Below, one piece after another: positions 46,701 to 55,521 of a stretch of DNA of 64,000 nt; the first letter of the stretch is position 1, and each line of letters begins with the position of its first letter. The stretch is from an uncultured Opitutaceae bacterium (GTDB lineage: Bacteria > Verrucomicrobiota > Verrucomicrobiia > Opitutales > Opitutaceae). The stretch is from assembly GCA_951813085.1 (NCBI GenBank), contig OX638348.1, positions 3,667,627 to 3,731,626 of the forward strand, read 5' to 3'. A program made the position numbers and the translations under genes. The notes below the pieces were generated by a model. It was not told the origin of the DNA. It did not search any database and worked only from the letters and a program-made list of their open reading frames with translations.

Positions 46701-47199
46701 GGGTATCGATTTCGGCGGAGGCGGACCTGCTCGGGGCCGTTTCAATGTCGTTGGGCTCAATCCGGTAGCGGCTAAGCGCGCTCTCGAAGGAACCGTCTCC
46801 CCGGAACAGCGCAAATACCGCGCGAATCTCATTACCAACTACAATTTCAGGGAAGGCAAACTCCGAGGATTTGGACTAGGCGGAGCGATTCGTTGGCAGA
46901 GCGCGAACGCCATTGGCTTTATGATTGAACCGTTGCCCGGAACCGAAGGGCAGGGACTTGTCCGTCCAATTATCAATCAGCAGATTCAGGGCGAAGCTCT
47001 CACGACTGGCGATATCTGGGCGAGCTACAGAAAGCCAATCTTTGACGGTAAAGTGGACTGGAGGATTCAGCTAAACGCGCGCAATGCGGTCGCGGATCGA
47101 GGCTATCAAGAGGTATATGCTAATCCAGATGGATCGATAGCAGTTGTTCGCAACCCGCCTCCATTGGATGTATTCCTGACCAACACGTTTAGATTCTAA
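43716..47199 (+). pseudogene. TonB-dependent outer-membrane receptor (Opitutia type), copy 2, frameshifted
   Basis: About 1160 codons. Signal peptide (FFMLSLVISVLGASRLAAQ), FELSPFSVLAEDEGYRATTT, a plug domain (GSAIQVLTTELFEDTGATDA, YNIDRVTINRGPNALLFG) and a long barrel that ends in an aromatic residue (LTNTFRF). The frame changes near 44960-44975: FRVPTVNAP in the first frame passes to RNVWDNVNHLLTGN in the second. The receptor is homologous to copy 1 but clearly diverged. A LacI-type operator and family A sites lie upstream, so it is probably the importer of the locus. Confidence 0.88.
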
Positions 47200-47233
47200 G
47201 GACTGGTTTTAGCGCTGATTTTGATCAGCTAGC

Positions 47234-47274
47234 GCGGACGTGGTTGGAGCAATCCAGGCGCGTCCGCTTTTTTT
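47234..47274 (+). terminator. Rho-independent terminator after the TonB receptor
   Basis: Stem GCGGACG/CGTCCGC separated by 20 bases and followed by T7. It lies 35 bases past the receptor stop. Confidence 0.8.
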
Positions 47275-47295
47275 ACGCATTTCCGATGCCCAGCC

Positions 47296-47311
47296 AGACA
47301 TGATCGTGTGA
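47296..47311. promoter_or_regulatory. Family A site AGACATGATCGTGTGA
   Basis: The GATC centre is perfect; 5 of 6 and 4 of 6 bases fit the half-sites. It lies about 205 bases upstream of the oxidoreductase gene. Confidence 0.55.
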
Positions 47312-47515
47312 TTGAAAGGTAGTTCGATTTGGTGTTTACTGCGATGTTCATCAAAGACGAAATACGGATGCTTGCTAGGCTCAGGGTTTGATTAAACGAA
47401 GGGAGGCGATCGATCGCTATTCGATCAATGAGTGTAAGCGCGAACACGTCTAATTATCGAAGCTGCCCCTCTCTTGATGAATGATAATTGAAGAGAAGCT
47501 TTTCTGAATACTGCT

Positions 47516-48889
47516 ATGAAAAAAAATACTCCTGTTTCGCGTCGAAAATTTATCGCCTCTGCTTCTGCAGCCATCGCGTTCCCAATGATCGTACCGTCTA
47601 GCGTTCTGGGCTTAGGGAAGCGCCCCGCGCCTTCGAATCGGATTAATGTGGCTTGTATTGGCTATGGTACGATCGCAATGGTGACGACTCCGAGTTTTTT
47701 GAGAGATGATCGCGTGCAGTTGGTCGCTGTGGCGGATCCAAATCGAAAATCTGGGAATTATGGATACTCTGGAAGGAAGCAGGGGGGGCGGCTGGTCGGC
47801 AGGCAGGCTGTGAACGAGTATTATGCGAACGCTGAAGGACGATTGAACTACAAGGGTTGCCGGGCGTATGAGGATTTCAGAGTAATGCTGGACCGAGAGG
47901 ATATCGATGCGGTGAATATCTCTGCTCCAGACCATTGGCATGCTGCGATGGCGGTTTATTGCGCGAATCGAAAGGTTCATGTCTATGGGCAGAAGCCGCT
48001 TTCCCTGACCGTGGATGAGGGGCGAAAAATGGCTCGGGCGGTTGCGAAAAATAAGATCACTTGGCAGACCGGAAGCCAGCAGCGCTCGGAGATATATTTT
48101 CGGATGGCGGTAGAGTTTGTTCGCAATGAGCGTATTGGAAAGCTGAGGACGATCCGTATGGGATTGCCAGGGGGGCGTCAGGATTTCAATCAAATGGGAG
48201 ATTGGCAAAGTCCGGAACCGATTCCGGCCGGGTTGAATTACGATCTATGGGAAGGTCCTGCTCCGCATCGCGAGTACCGCCCGGCTCTTTTGCCGCTGAA
48301 TTGGCGTCACAACTTCGATTATTCCGGTGGAATGATCACGGACTGGGGAGCGCATCATGTCGATATTGCCCAATGGGCGATGGACATGGATAGTAGTGGT
48401 CCAGTGAAATTGGATAATTTCAGGTCGAACTTGCCAGATAGTAACGAAATATTCAATACGGCAACGGAGTATCACTTCAAGTGTACCTACGAGAATGGGG
48501 TCAAGATGATCGTTTCGGATACGAACGAACACCCGCAAGGCATCACCTTCGAGGGGGAGGATGGAAAGAGCATTTTCGTAACGCGTGGCAAGATTGAAAT
48601 GAATCCGAGAGAGCTGATTCGCGAAAAAATCCGAGAGGATGAAATTCGCGTCTACAAAAGTACGAATCATATTGGGAATTTTCTTGATTGTATCCAGAGT
48701 GGCGAAGCGACCGCTGCTACGATCGAAGCTTCGCACAGAAGTATTTCTATCTGTCACCTTGCGAATATCGCGCTCCGTTTAGGGCGTGAATCCTTGGAGT
48801 GGGACCCTAAGCGGGAACGCGTTCTTAACGATGACGCTGCTAACAAAATGCTCAGTCGCCGACTTCGGGGGCCGTGGAGGTTAAGATAG
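47516..48889 (+). CDS. Gfo/Idh/MocA-family oxidoreductase with Tat signal
   Basis: 457 residues. The twin-arginine signal SRRKFIASASAAIAFPM is followed by the Rossmann fold (NRINVACIGYGTIAMV; usually GxGxxG, here GYGTIA) and the Gfo catalytic region, in which the usual EKP motif reads GQKPL, keeping the Lys. His of WGAHHVDIAQWAM is present. Export suggests action in the periplasm with a tightly bound NAD(P), on sugars or sugar derivatives. No partner gene is adjacent, but the family A site upstream ties it to the locus. Confidence 0.88.
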   Translation: MKKNTPVSRRKFIASASAAIAFPMIVPSSVLGLGKRPAPSNRINVACIGYGTIAMVTTPSFLRDDRVQLVAVADPNRKSGNYGYSGRKQGGRLVGRQAVNEYYANAEGRLNYKGCRAYEDFRVMLDREDIDAVNISAPDHWHAAMAVYCANRKVHVYGQKPLSLTVDEGRKMARAVAKNKITWQTGSQQRSEIYFRMAVEFVRNERIGKLRTIRMGLPGGRQDFNQMGDWQSPEPIPAGLNYDLWEGPAPHREYRPALLPLNWRHNFDYSGGMITDWGAHHVDIAQWAMDMDSSGPVKLDNFRSNLPDSNEIFNTATEYHFKCTYENGVKMIVSDTNEHPQGITFEGEDGKSIFVTRGKIEMNPRELIREKIREDEIRVYKSTNHIGNFLDCIQSGEATAATIEASHRSISICHLANIALRLGRESLEWDPKRERVLNDDAANKMLSRRLRGPWRLR

Positions 48890-49009
48890 GGATTTTTCTG
48901 ACCTCTAGGAGTAAAGCGCTTCCTATAACTGCAGCCGGACTCTATTGGGGAGGGTCTTTCCTAAAACTCGTATTAGACTTGCCTCGCGCTATCTGAGCCT
49001 TCTTGTTCG

Positions 49010-50614
49010 CTATTGCGATCGGAGGCGTCCAGAGCGGACGTCCTTTTGCCATTTCTCGGGCTTTTCCGAGGTGTCGCTATCGTCGTCGTAGTATTCCTGG
49101 ATCTCCCGAAGCTGCTTTTTTGTCTTTTCGATAATCTTGGCATATTCGGGATTATGATACAGGTTTTCTAGCTCGTCGGGATCGTTCTTGAGGTCGTAAA
49201 ATTCCCATTCGTCGAATTGATAGAAATTGATGAGCTTGTAACGCTCCGTGCGGATGCCGTTTTGGCGTGGTACCATGTGCCAACTGGGGTACTCGTAGTA
49301 TTGGTAGTAGATGCTTTTGCGCCAATCGCGGGGCTTCTTGCCTTTGAAAAGGGGCACGAGCGATCTGCCTTGCATGTCGTCGGGCTGGAGCGCTCCGGCG
49401 ATGTCTAGGAAGGTTTGCGCATAGTCGAGGTTTTGAATCATCCGGTCGCTCTTGGATCCAGGTTTGATAGCTCCTGGCCACTTGACGATGAAAGGCATTT
49501 TGAGGGATTCTTCGTACATCCAGCGTTTGTCGTACCATCCATGGTCGCCGATATAGAAACCTTGGTCGGAGGAGTAGATAACGATGGTGTTGTCGTCTAT
49601 ACCGAGTTCCTCGAGCGTATCCACCAGACGTCCAACGCTTTCGTCTACGCCTTTGACGCAGCGGAGATAGTTTTTAGCGTAGCGTTGGTACTTCCAACGG
49701 ATGACCTCTTTCGGGCTGAGATTGGCCTCGTGAAAGGCCGCGTCTTTGGGTCCGTAGGCTGCCCGCCAAACATCGAGCTGTTTCTCGGTCATAGTGAGCA
49801 TGTTTTTCCAGCTGGATTTGTCTGTACGCATTTTCTTTTCGGGAAAGTCGGGAGTTAAGTCTAGAAAGAGGTCATAGTTGATATCCATGTGACGATCGAT
49901 TTCGAGTTCTTGATGGCGCGCCCCAGCAGCGTTGTCTTCCCATGTGTCGAATAGCGTATCCGGTTCAGGGATATCGATGTTGTCATAGAGATGGAGATGG
50001 CGCGCTGCGGGCATCCAGGCGCGATGCGGCGCCTTGTGCTGTACCATGAGCATGAAAGGCTTATCGTTGTCTCGCTTGTTCTTGAGGTAGTCGACCGCGA
50101 GGTCTGTGACGACGTCCGTGCAGTGGCCTTCGATTGTGGTTTCGCCTTCGGGAGTAATGAAGTCGGGATTGCAGTAGAGGCCTTGTCCTGGTAGAACAGC
50201 CCATTCATCGTAGCCTTGGGGTTGGCCTTTGAGATGCGACTTTCCGTAAATGGCGGTTTGGTAGCCTGCTTTTTGAAGCAACTTAGGGAACGTCTGCTGG
50301 TTCCAATCGAAGGTGTTGCCATTGCTCATGAACCCGTTTTTGTGGCTATGCTTTCCGGTTTGAATGACAGCACGGCTCGGCCCGCAGATGGAGTTGGTAC
50401 AGAAGCTGTTTTAGAAGAGCATGCCTTCTGCGGCGAGTTTATCGATTTCGGGGGTCGGGTTGACGGATTTCAGCCAACCGTCGTAGGCGCCGATTGCGTG
50501 CGGAGCATGGTCATCGGAAAAGATGAATACGATATTGGGCCGCTCTTCGGCGAAGGATAATCGAAGAAATGAAACGCTTAGGAAAAGCGTGAATAGTATG
50601 ACGCGTCTAGGCAT
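49010..50614 (-). pseudogene. Secreted sulfatase (S1 type), in-frame TAA before the catalytic Cys
   Basis: 534 codons. A signal peptide (VILFTLFLSVSFLRLSFA) leads to metal-binding IVFIFSDDHAPHAIGAYD. The catalytic site reads NSICGPSRAVIQTGKHSH, with Cys for conversion to formylglycine. GKSHLKGQPQG, HKAPHRAWMP and YSSDQGFYIGDHGWYDKRWM complete the active site; SDQG is a known variant of SDNG. Frames on both sides of TAA at 50411-50413 are the same, and the stop replaces one codon between GMLF and NSFC. The protein would desulfate a polysaccharide in the periplasm. Confidence 0.88.
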
Positions 50615-50702
50615 GGTGCAGTTGTTCGGTTTGCGAGTATTGAATTTCGAATGAGTATCTTTATGCTACTTAGAGTGGCCAGTCTTTAAGCCCAGTAGAT
50701 GA

Positions 50703-50718
50703 TAGCATAATCGTGCTA
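50703..50718. promoter_or_regulatory. Family A site TAGCATAATCGTGCTA
   Basis: A near-perfect palindrome (5 of 6 half-site pairs) with the TRRCAY/RTGYYA pattern; the AATC centre is close to GATC. It lies 89 bases upstream of the sulfatase start. Confidence 0.55.
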
Positions 50719-50780
50719 TGCGCGATCATTGGATTACCGTCATCGCTGAGATTTGCTATATTCGGGTCGCTAGTGAAGAT

Positions 50781-52531
50781 TCATTCGATTCTTTCTAAAA
50801 TAACTTCGCGGACTTCCATGACTTGGGAACCGGGCATGTGGTCGGCAGAGAGAGTGAGGGTATCGACGCCTTTCTTGAGATTGAGATGACCGACTTCGAG
50901 GGTAGCCCAGGGCTTTTCGATTTCACCGGAACGAGGGGCACGGTCGCGGTTAGGGAAGAGGTCGGGGTCGTAGGCTTTGTCGACGGTGGCTGTTAGAGAT
51001 TTGCCTCCCACGGAAATGCGGATTTTCGAGCCGATGTCTTTTTCGGGGCAAGTGTATTTGATGGCGACGCGGTAGCGGCCTGATTCGACGACGTCGATGT
51101 TCCACTTGATGTCGTCTTTGGGGTCTACCCAATTGATGATCCAGTCGTGGTGGAAGCCTCTGCCGTGAAATTTGATTTCGCCGCTGGGTTTAGATTGGAC
51201 GGCGTGGAGGTGGGTGATGGGAAACTCAGAGTAGCCGCAGGGGATGAGGGAAACGATCTCCCAGTTTTTGGATACATCTTCGAACCACTGGCGGTAGGCG
51301 GTTCGGTGGCTTTCGAATTGTTCGGGGTTTGCTTTGCTGATATCCTTCTTCTGACCTGGGTCGTTGATGAGGTCGAAGAAGGTTTCCTCTTGATTGGTGA
51401 GGACGTAGCGGTAGCGTTTGCTGCGGGCGGCTCCGCTGCGGAGCTGTAACTTTCCGCCGAAGAAGCGGTGAGCGAAGATTATGCGATCGTCGGGGGCGGT
51501 CTCTCCCTTGAGTAGGGAGTCTTTGAGGCTGAGTTCGTCGAGTTGAAGCGTATCGGGAATTGTAATACCGCAGAGATCAGCGACGGTGGGCATGAGGTCG
51601 ATGTGGGCGGCGAGTCCGTCGATGACGGTGCGTGGCTTGATTTGGCCGGGCCATTTGACGAAGAGGGGGACACGGACGCCGCCTTCGTCGACTCGGGTCT
51701 TCCAGCCTTTCATGCCCGCGTTGTAGCGGTCGCTAGTTTGTGGGCCGTTGTCGGTGAGGAAAAGGGCGATGGTGTTTTCGGCGAGTTCTAAGTCATCGAG
51801 TCTTTTGAGGAGACGTCCGATGTTGTCGTCGAGGTTCTCGACCATGCCGTAGAGGGTGGCGGTTCTGACGTCGAGGCCGCGAGCTTTGTATTTGTCGTAA
51901 TAGGAGTCGGGGACTTGATAGGGCGTGTGCGGCGCATTGTAGGGAATGTAGCAGAAGAAGGAGTCGTCTTTTTTGTCTTCGATCCACTCGAGGGCTTTAT
52001 CGGTGAGGACGTCGGTGATGAAACCTTCGGTTTGAATCGTGCCGGCGTTGTGTTCGAGGACGGCGTCGAAGTAGTTGCCGATGTGGCCGGCGCAGAAACC
52101 GACGAACTCGTCGAAACCTTGGCCGTTGGGGTTGTAGGGGTAATGTTCGCCGTTGTGCCACTTGCCGAAGAGGGCGGTGGCGTAGCCGTTTTCTTTGAAG
52201 AGTTCGGCGACGGTCACTTCTTCGGATCGTATGATCTCGAAATTATTGGATACGTTGATCGTTCCGGTGCGGATGTGTTCGCGTCCGGTTAGGACGCTGG
52301 CCCGCGTGGGGGGCAAACGGGGGCGACGAAGAAGTTCTCGAAACGCGCTCCGTCGTCGGCGAGGCGATCAAGATGAGGCGTATCGATTTTTACGTTACCG
52401 TGCGAGCGAATGTCGCCGTAGCCTTGATCGTCGGTCAGGATGAGAATGACATTTGGACTTTGCGAGGCGACGAGCGATAGCGCGTTTGCCGCGCATATAG
52501 CAAACAGGAGTTGAAGAGAGAAACGGGTCAT
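50781..52531 (-). pseudogene. Secreted arylsulfatase with C-terminal beta-sandwich, frameshifted in a C run
   Basis: About 583 residues from ATG 52531. A signal peptide ([20 protein letters not shown]) precedes [19 protein letters not shown] with the metal-binding DD. The formylglycine motif would read [14 protein letters not shown], but the Cys lies in one frame and the PTRAS in the other; the shift is in the C6 run at about 52308-52313. GKWHNGEHYPYNP, NAPHTPYQV and LTDNGPQTSDRYNAGMKGWK contain the other catalytic residues. The last 110 residues (HDWIINWVDPKDD to VMEVREVILERIE) look like a carbohydrate-binding beta sandwich. Confidence 0.86.
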
Positions 52532-52554
52532 GAGGGTTTTAAATGCGGTTTGAT

Positions 52555-52605
52555 TGTAGACGCGATCGTTGTGATCGCGTTGCACGGCCAGCGGCCGTGT
52601 CTACA
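52555..52605. repeat. REP-like palindromic element
   Basis: Nested symmetry: an outer stem TGTAGAC/GTCTACA encloses two hairpins, ACGCGATC/GATCGCGT and ACGGCC/GGCCGT. It lies between the sulfatase start and the agarase-like gene stop. Only this copy is seen in the window; such elements are often dispersed in genomes. Confidence 0.65.
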
Positions 52606-52617
52606 TCAATGGATAGA

Positions 52618-54006
52618 CTATGGTAGAGGTTTGATGCCTCGGAAATGGTAGATGTTGGATCCGATGGATTGGAGTATGCCGGTGACTTCGGTGTGCAATT
52701 CACTGAGCGGATTCATGACGCCGGGTTTTTGAGTGCCGTGAGGGGCAGTTTGCCAGGAGTCGATGGCGCCGCAGATGTGCCAGCCGACAAAGCTGGGGTG
52801 CTTGAAGGCGCGTTCGGCGTATTCATACATCCATTGCCCGCGTTGGGCTTGGTCTTTGGCTTGTGGAGATTGCGGCGACGGCATTTTCGGATCGCCAAAG
52901 GCTCCGAAGCCGAAGCCGCCGTCGCCGTTAATTATAGGAAGATTGGATACCTCGGCGATTCGATTTTGGACGTGCTCCTGGTAACCATCTTTACCGTAAA
53001 ATTGGAAGAGGATAGCGTCGACGTAATCTTTGGCGCCGTCGACGGTGAGCTCCAACTCATCGATCTGGCGCATGTTGCCGTTGAGCTTGTCGCCAAAGAA
53101 GAGGTGGTTGACGGCTCTGAAAGCGGCTGAGGCGACTTCATAGTACTTTTGCCATGGCGAGCTTGTTGAAGGCGTTGCTGTCGGCGATTTCCTTGACGTT
53201 TTCGAAGTCGGTGAGCTCGTGCCAGTTCTTCGCCTTAGCGAGATCGTTCCAGCTAGAGAACTTCGTGCCGTAGGTATTGTTGAAGTCCTTGATTATCGAA
53301 TACCGAGACTTCATGACTTCGACGTACTTTTGCTTGCCGGGCGAAGACGCGGGCAGCTTTCTCAGGGCCATGGCCCAAGTGGGGATTTCGCGTTTCTGCA
53401 TAGGTTTGGCCCAGCCTTCAGTATGGACCGGAATATCGGCCATAGCGAAGCCGATGATCATGAGATCGTCGATGTGGGGGGCGACTTGCTCTTGGGCCCT
53501 TGGTCGCAGATCATTTTGAAATCGGGAGAGAAGACATCCAGGTAGTCTTTAGCCTTCGCGTTCATGTGAAGGGAGATCCTTACTGGAATGTACTGCTTTA
53601 TGTAGGGAAGGAGAGGTTCGCGCTCTAGAAGGATTCCGTCTTCATTGTGGTAGGGCATGGTGTTGGCTCCTGCGGCGGTGACGACCTCGCGAACGTGCTG
53701 GTAGAAGGCCTCTTTCCATTTGGGCGACCAGGCACTGCCGCCGAAGCGCTTTTCCCAGTAGGGCTTATTATAGTCCTGTACCCAGAGATTGGAATGAAAG
53801 TGATTGAGGCCAAAGGAGAGGAAGGCGTTGTTGTCGGGCGTGACGAGCCACCATTGGCCGTCTTCGAAATGGGTACGGAAGTAGCCGGTGTTTTCGAGTT
53901 CGAAGTGTTTTGATTCGTGGCCGCCGTAGGAGTCGAGGGAGGGGTAGGCTGTGAGTGAAGAAAAACACAGAATGAGTAGAATGGTGAATGTAGTGAGTAT
54001 ATTCAT
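52618..54006 (-). pseudogene. Agarase-like glycoside hydrolase, frameshifted twice
   Basis: About 463 codons in three frames. A signal peptide (TFTILLILCFSSLTAY) is followed by GYFRTHFEDGQWWLVTPDNN and AFLSFGLNHFHSN, the N-terminal block common to a group of agarase-annotated glycosidases (GH50/GH86-like, clan GH-A). The later FSPDFKMICDQ, MIIGFAMADIPVHTEG, VDAILFQFYGKDGY and GDGGFGFG blocks give a complete barrel. Shifts lie in the GGGCCC near 53485-53500 and near 53145. It is secreted and would cut a galactan or similar backbone. Family assignment is from memory of the motifs and is approximate. Confidence 0.72.
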
Positions 54007-54065
54007 ACTTAGTATAGCGAGCCAACCGGATTTTGCTCACTTCCGCTTTCGTTACTGCTACGGTG

Positions 54066-54081
54066 TGACATGAGAGTGTAA
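54066..54081. promoter_or_regulatory. Family A site TGACATGAGAGTGTAA
   Basis: The left half is perfect and 4 to 5 of 6 bases fit on the right. It lies 60-75 bases upstream of the agarase-like gene start on the minus strand. Confidence 0.55.
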
Positions 54082-54153
54082 ACTACAGCGGAAGGGTTCT
54101 AGAGTGTTTTGCCGTCCAATGGGCTGATTTTAGCGAGGTACGTTGGATTGAGG

Positions 54154-55521
54154 TCAACCGGCTATTTCGAGGCCGCTCATGGTTCCGGTAGAGGATGCGA
54201 ATGTATCGGTTTCGATGCCCATTCTCTGGAGCATGGACACGTAGAGATTGGGGAGCGGGTAGTTGCGCTCGGTGTCGAAGGCGAGGTGCTGTCCGTGTTT
54301 GAAGCCTCCTCCGGCGAAAAGCGTGGGGAGGTTTAGGGTGGTGTGGGCGTGGGCGTTGCCAAGATTGGATCCGTAGAGAACCATGGTGCGGTCGAGCAGG
54401 GGTTCCCCCTCTTCTTCGAAGTCCTTGAGGTCGTCGAGCAAATCCGACAGCAGCTTCATGTGCCACTTGTTGATGATCTCGAGCTGGGTGAGTTTTTCCT
54501 CCGACTTCCCGTGGTGAGAAAGGTTGTGGTAGCCGTCGCTGACGGTTTCTCCGCCCACTTCAATTGCGGGCGAGTTTACGCTGTCGAGGAGGAGGGAGAC
54601 GACTCGGGTGGAGTCGGTTTGAAATGCGAGCCGGGAGATTTCGTACATTAGGCGCACCTTCTCCATGTAGTCGGTGGGACTCTTGGGGTCGAGAGGTGCA
54701 GGAGCGTCTACTTTGGGCTTGGGCCGGTATTCCCATTCTTTGGACGCTTCCATGCGTTTTTCAAGGTCGCACACGCTTGAGAAGTATTGTTCGAGTCTTT
54801 GTTGGTCGGCTCCGCCTAGATCCCGTTGGAGAGATTTGGCTCGGTTTCCAATCGTATCCAAAATGCTCTGACCGAGTTCCATTTTGCGTACTTGGGTTTC
54901 CATTTCCTCGGGGGTGCCTTGGAAGAACATACGCTTGTACATGTCGGATGCCGATTGCTCGCAGGGAATCATGACGCCGGACTCCGTCCAAGAAAGACTG
55001 CGCACACCTTGGCTTACGTTGACGCCTAGATTGAAAGAAGGAAAGCGCGTTTGGTGGCCGATCTGTTCGGCCATGATTTGATCGAGCGAAATGGTATTTC
55101 GAAATCCCCCGCTGGCGGGGTGGGGCGCGGCGGTGAGGAAGCAAATGTCGGCCGGGTGGCCTCCGTCTACATCGGGATGGGAGACGCCGCTGAAAACGGT
55201 GAAGTCGTTTCGATGCTCTCTGAGAATGTTTAGGTAAGGAGAAAGTTGATACCCGAAGCCTGTCTCATGAGGAAAGAAGCGATCGGAGAGGAGGCCGAGA
55301 TTATTGCAGACGGCGAGAGTGCGGCGCGGGGCGGCGGGTTTGGTGGACGAAGCCTTCGCGGCGAGATTGGCGAAGGCGGGTTGCATGGCGTCTAGCAGAG
55401 GAAGGGAGAGTCCGATGCCGGCATTGCGGAGGAACGTGCGACGGGAGAGCGACCGTCGAGTGGATACGAATGGGGCGTCGGGGGATGATGGTTTCATCTT
55501 TTTCATTTGATCGAGATTCAC
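54154..55521 (-). CDS. DUF1552 family protein with Tat signal
   Basis: 455 residues. The twin-arginine signal [19 protein letters not shown] is followed by the DUF1552 body ([81 protein letters not shown]). Members are exported and resemble sulfatase/phosphatase-like folds; they occur next to DUF1592 cytochromes, as here. The GTG start overlaps the stop of the DUF1592 gene by 4 bases, so both are coupled. Alternative start MKKMK at 55506. Confidence 0.9.
   Translation of the reverse strand: MNLDQMKKMKPSSPDAPFVSTRRSLSRRTFLRNAGIGLSLPLLDAMQPAFANLAAKASSTKPAAPRRTLAVCNNLGLLSDRFFPHETGFGYQLSPYLNILREHRNDFTVFSGVSHPDVDGGHPADICFLTAAPHPASGGFRNTISLDQIMAEQIGHQTRFPSFNLGVNVSQGVRSLSWTESGVMIPCEQSASDMYKRMFFQGTPEEMETQVRKMELGQSILDTIGNRAKSLQRDLGGADQQRLEQYFSSVCDLEKRMEASKEWEYRPKPKVDAPAPLDPKSPTDYMEKVRLMYEISRLAFQTDSTRVVSLLLDSVNSPAIEVGGETVSDGYHNLSHHGKSEEKLTQLEIINKWHMKLLSDLLDDLKDFEEEGEPLLDRTMVLYGSNLGNAHAHTTLNLPTLFAGGGFKHGQHLAFDTERNYPLPNLYVSMLQRMGIETDTFASSTGTMSGLEIAG

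Larger units (their letters stand above)
47200..47515. other. Gap between TonB receptor and oxidoreductase
   Basis: The 316-base gap contains a terminator (47234-47274) and one family A site (47296-47311). Nothing else is supported. Confidence 0.6.

Noticed and set aside
24983..50413. Amber or ochre recoding as an explanation of the in-frame stops
   Set aside because: Normal genes in the window end with TAG or TAA without problems, and no dedicated insertion element is visible near the three stops.
54564..54974. 136-aa plus-strand frame within the DUF1552 gene
   Set aside because: Antisense to a well-supported protein, no motif, no ribosome-binding site.
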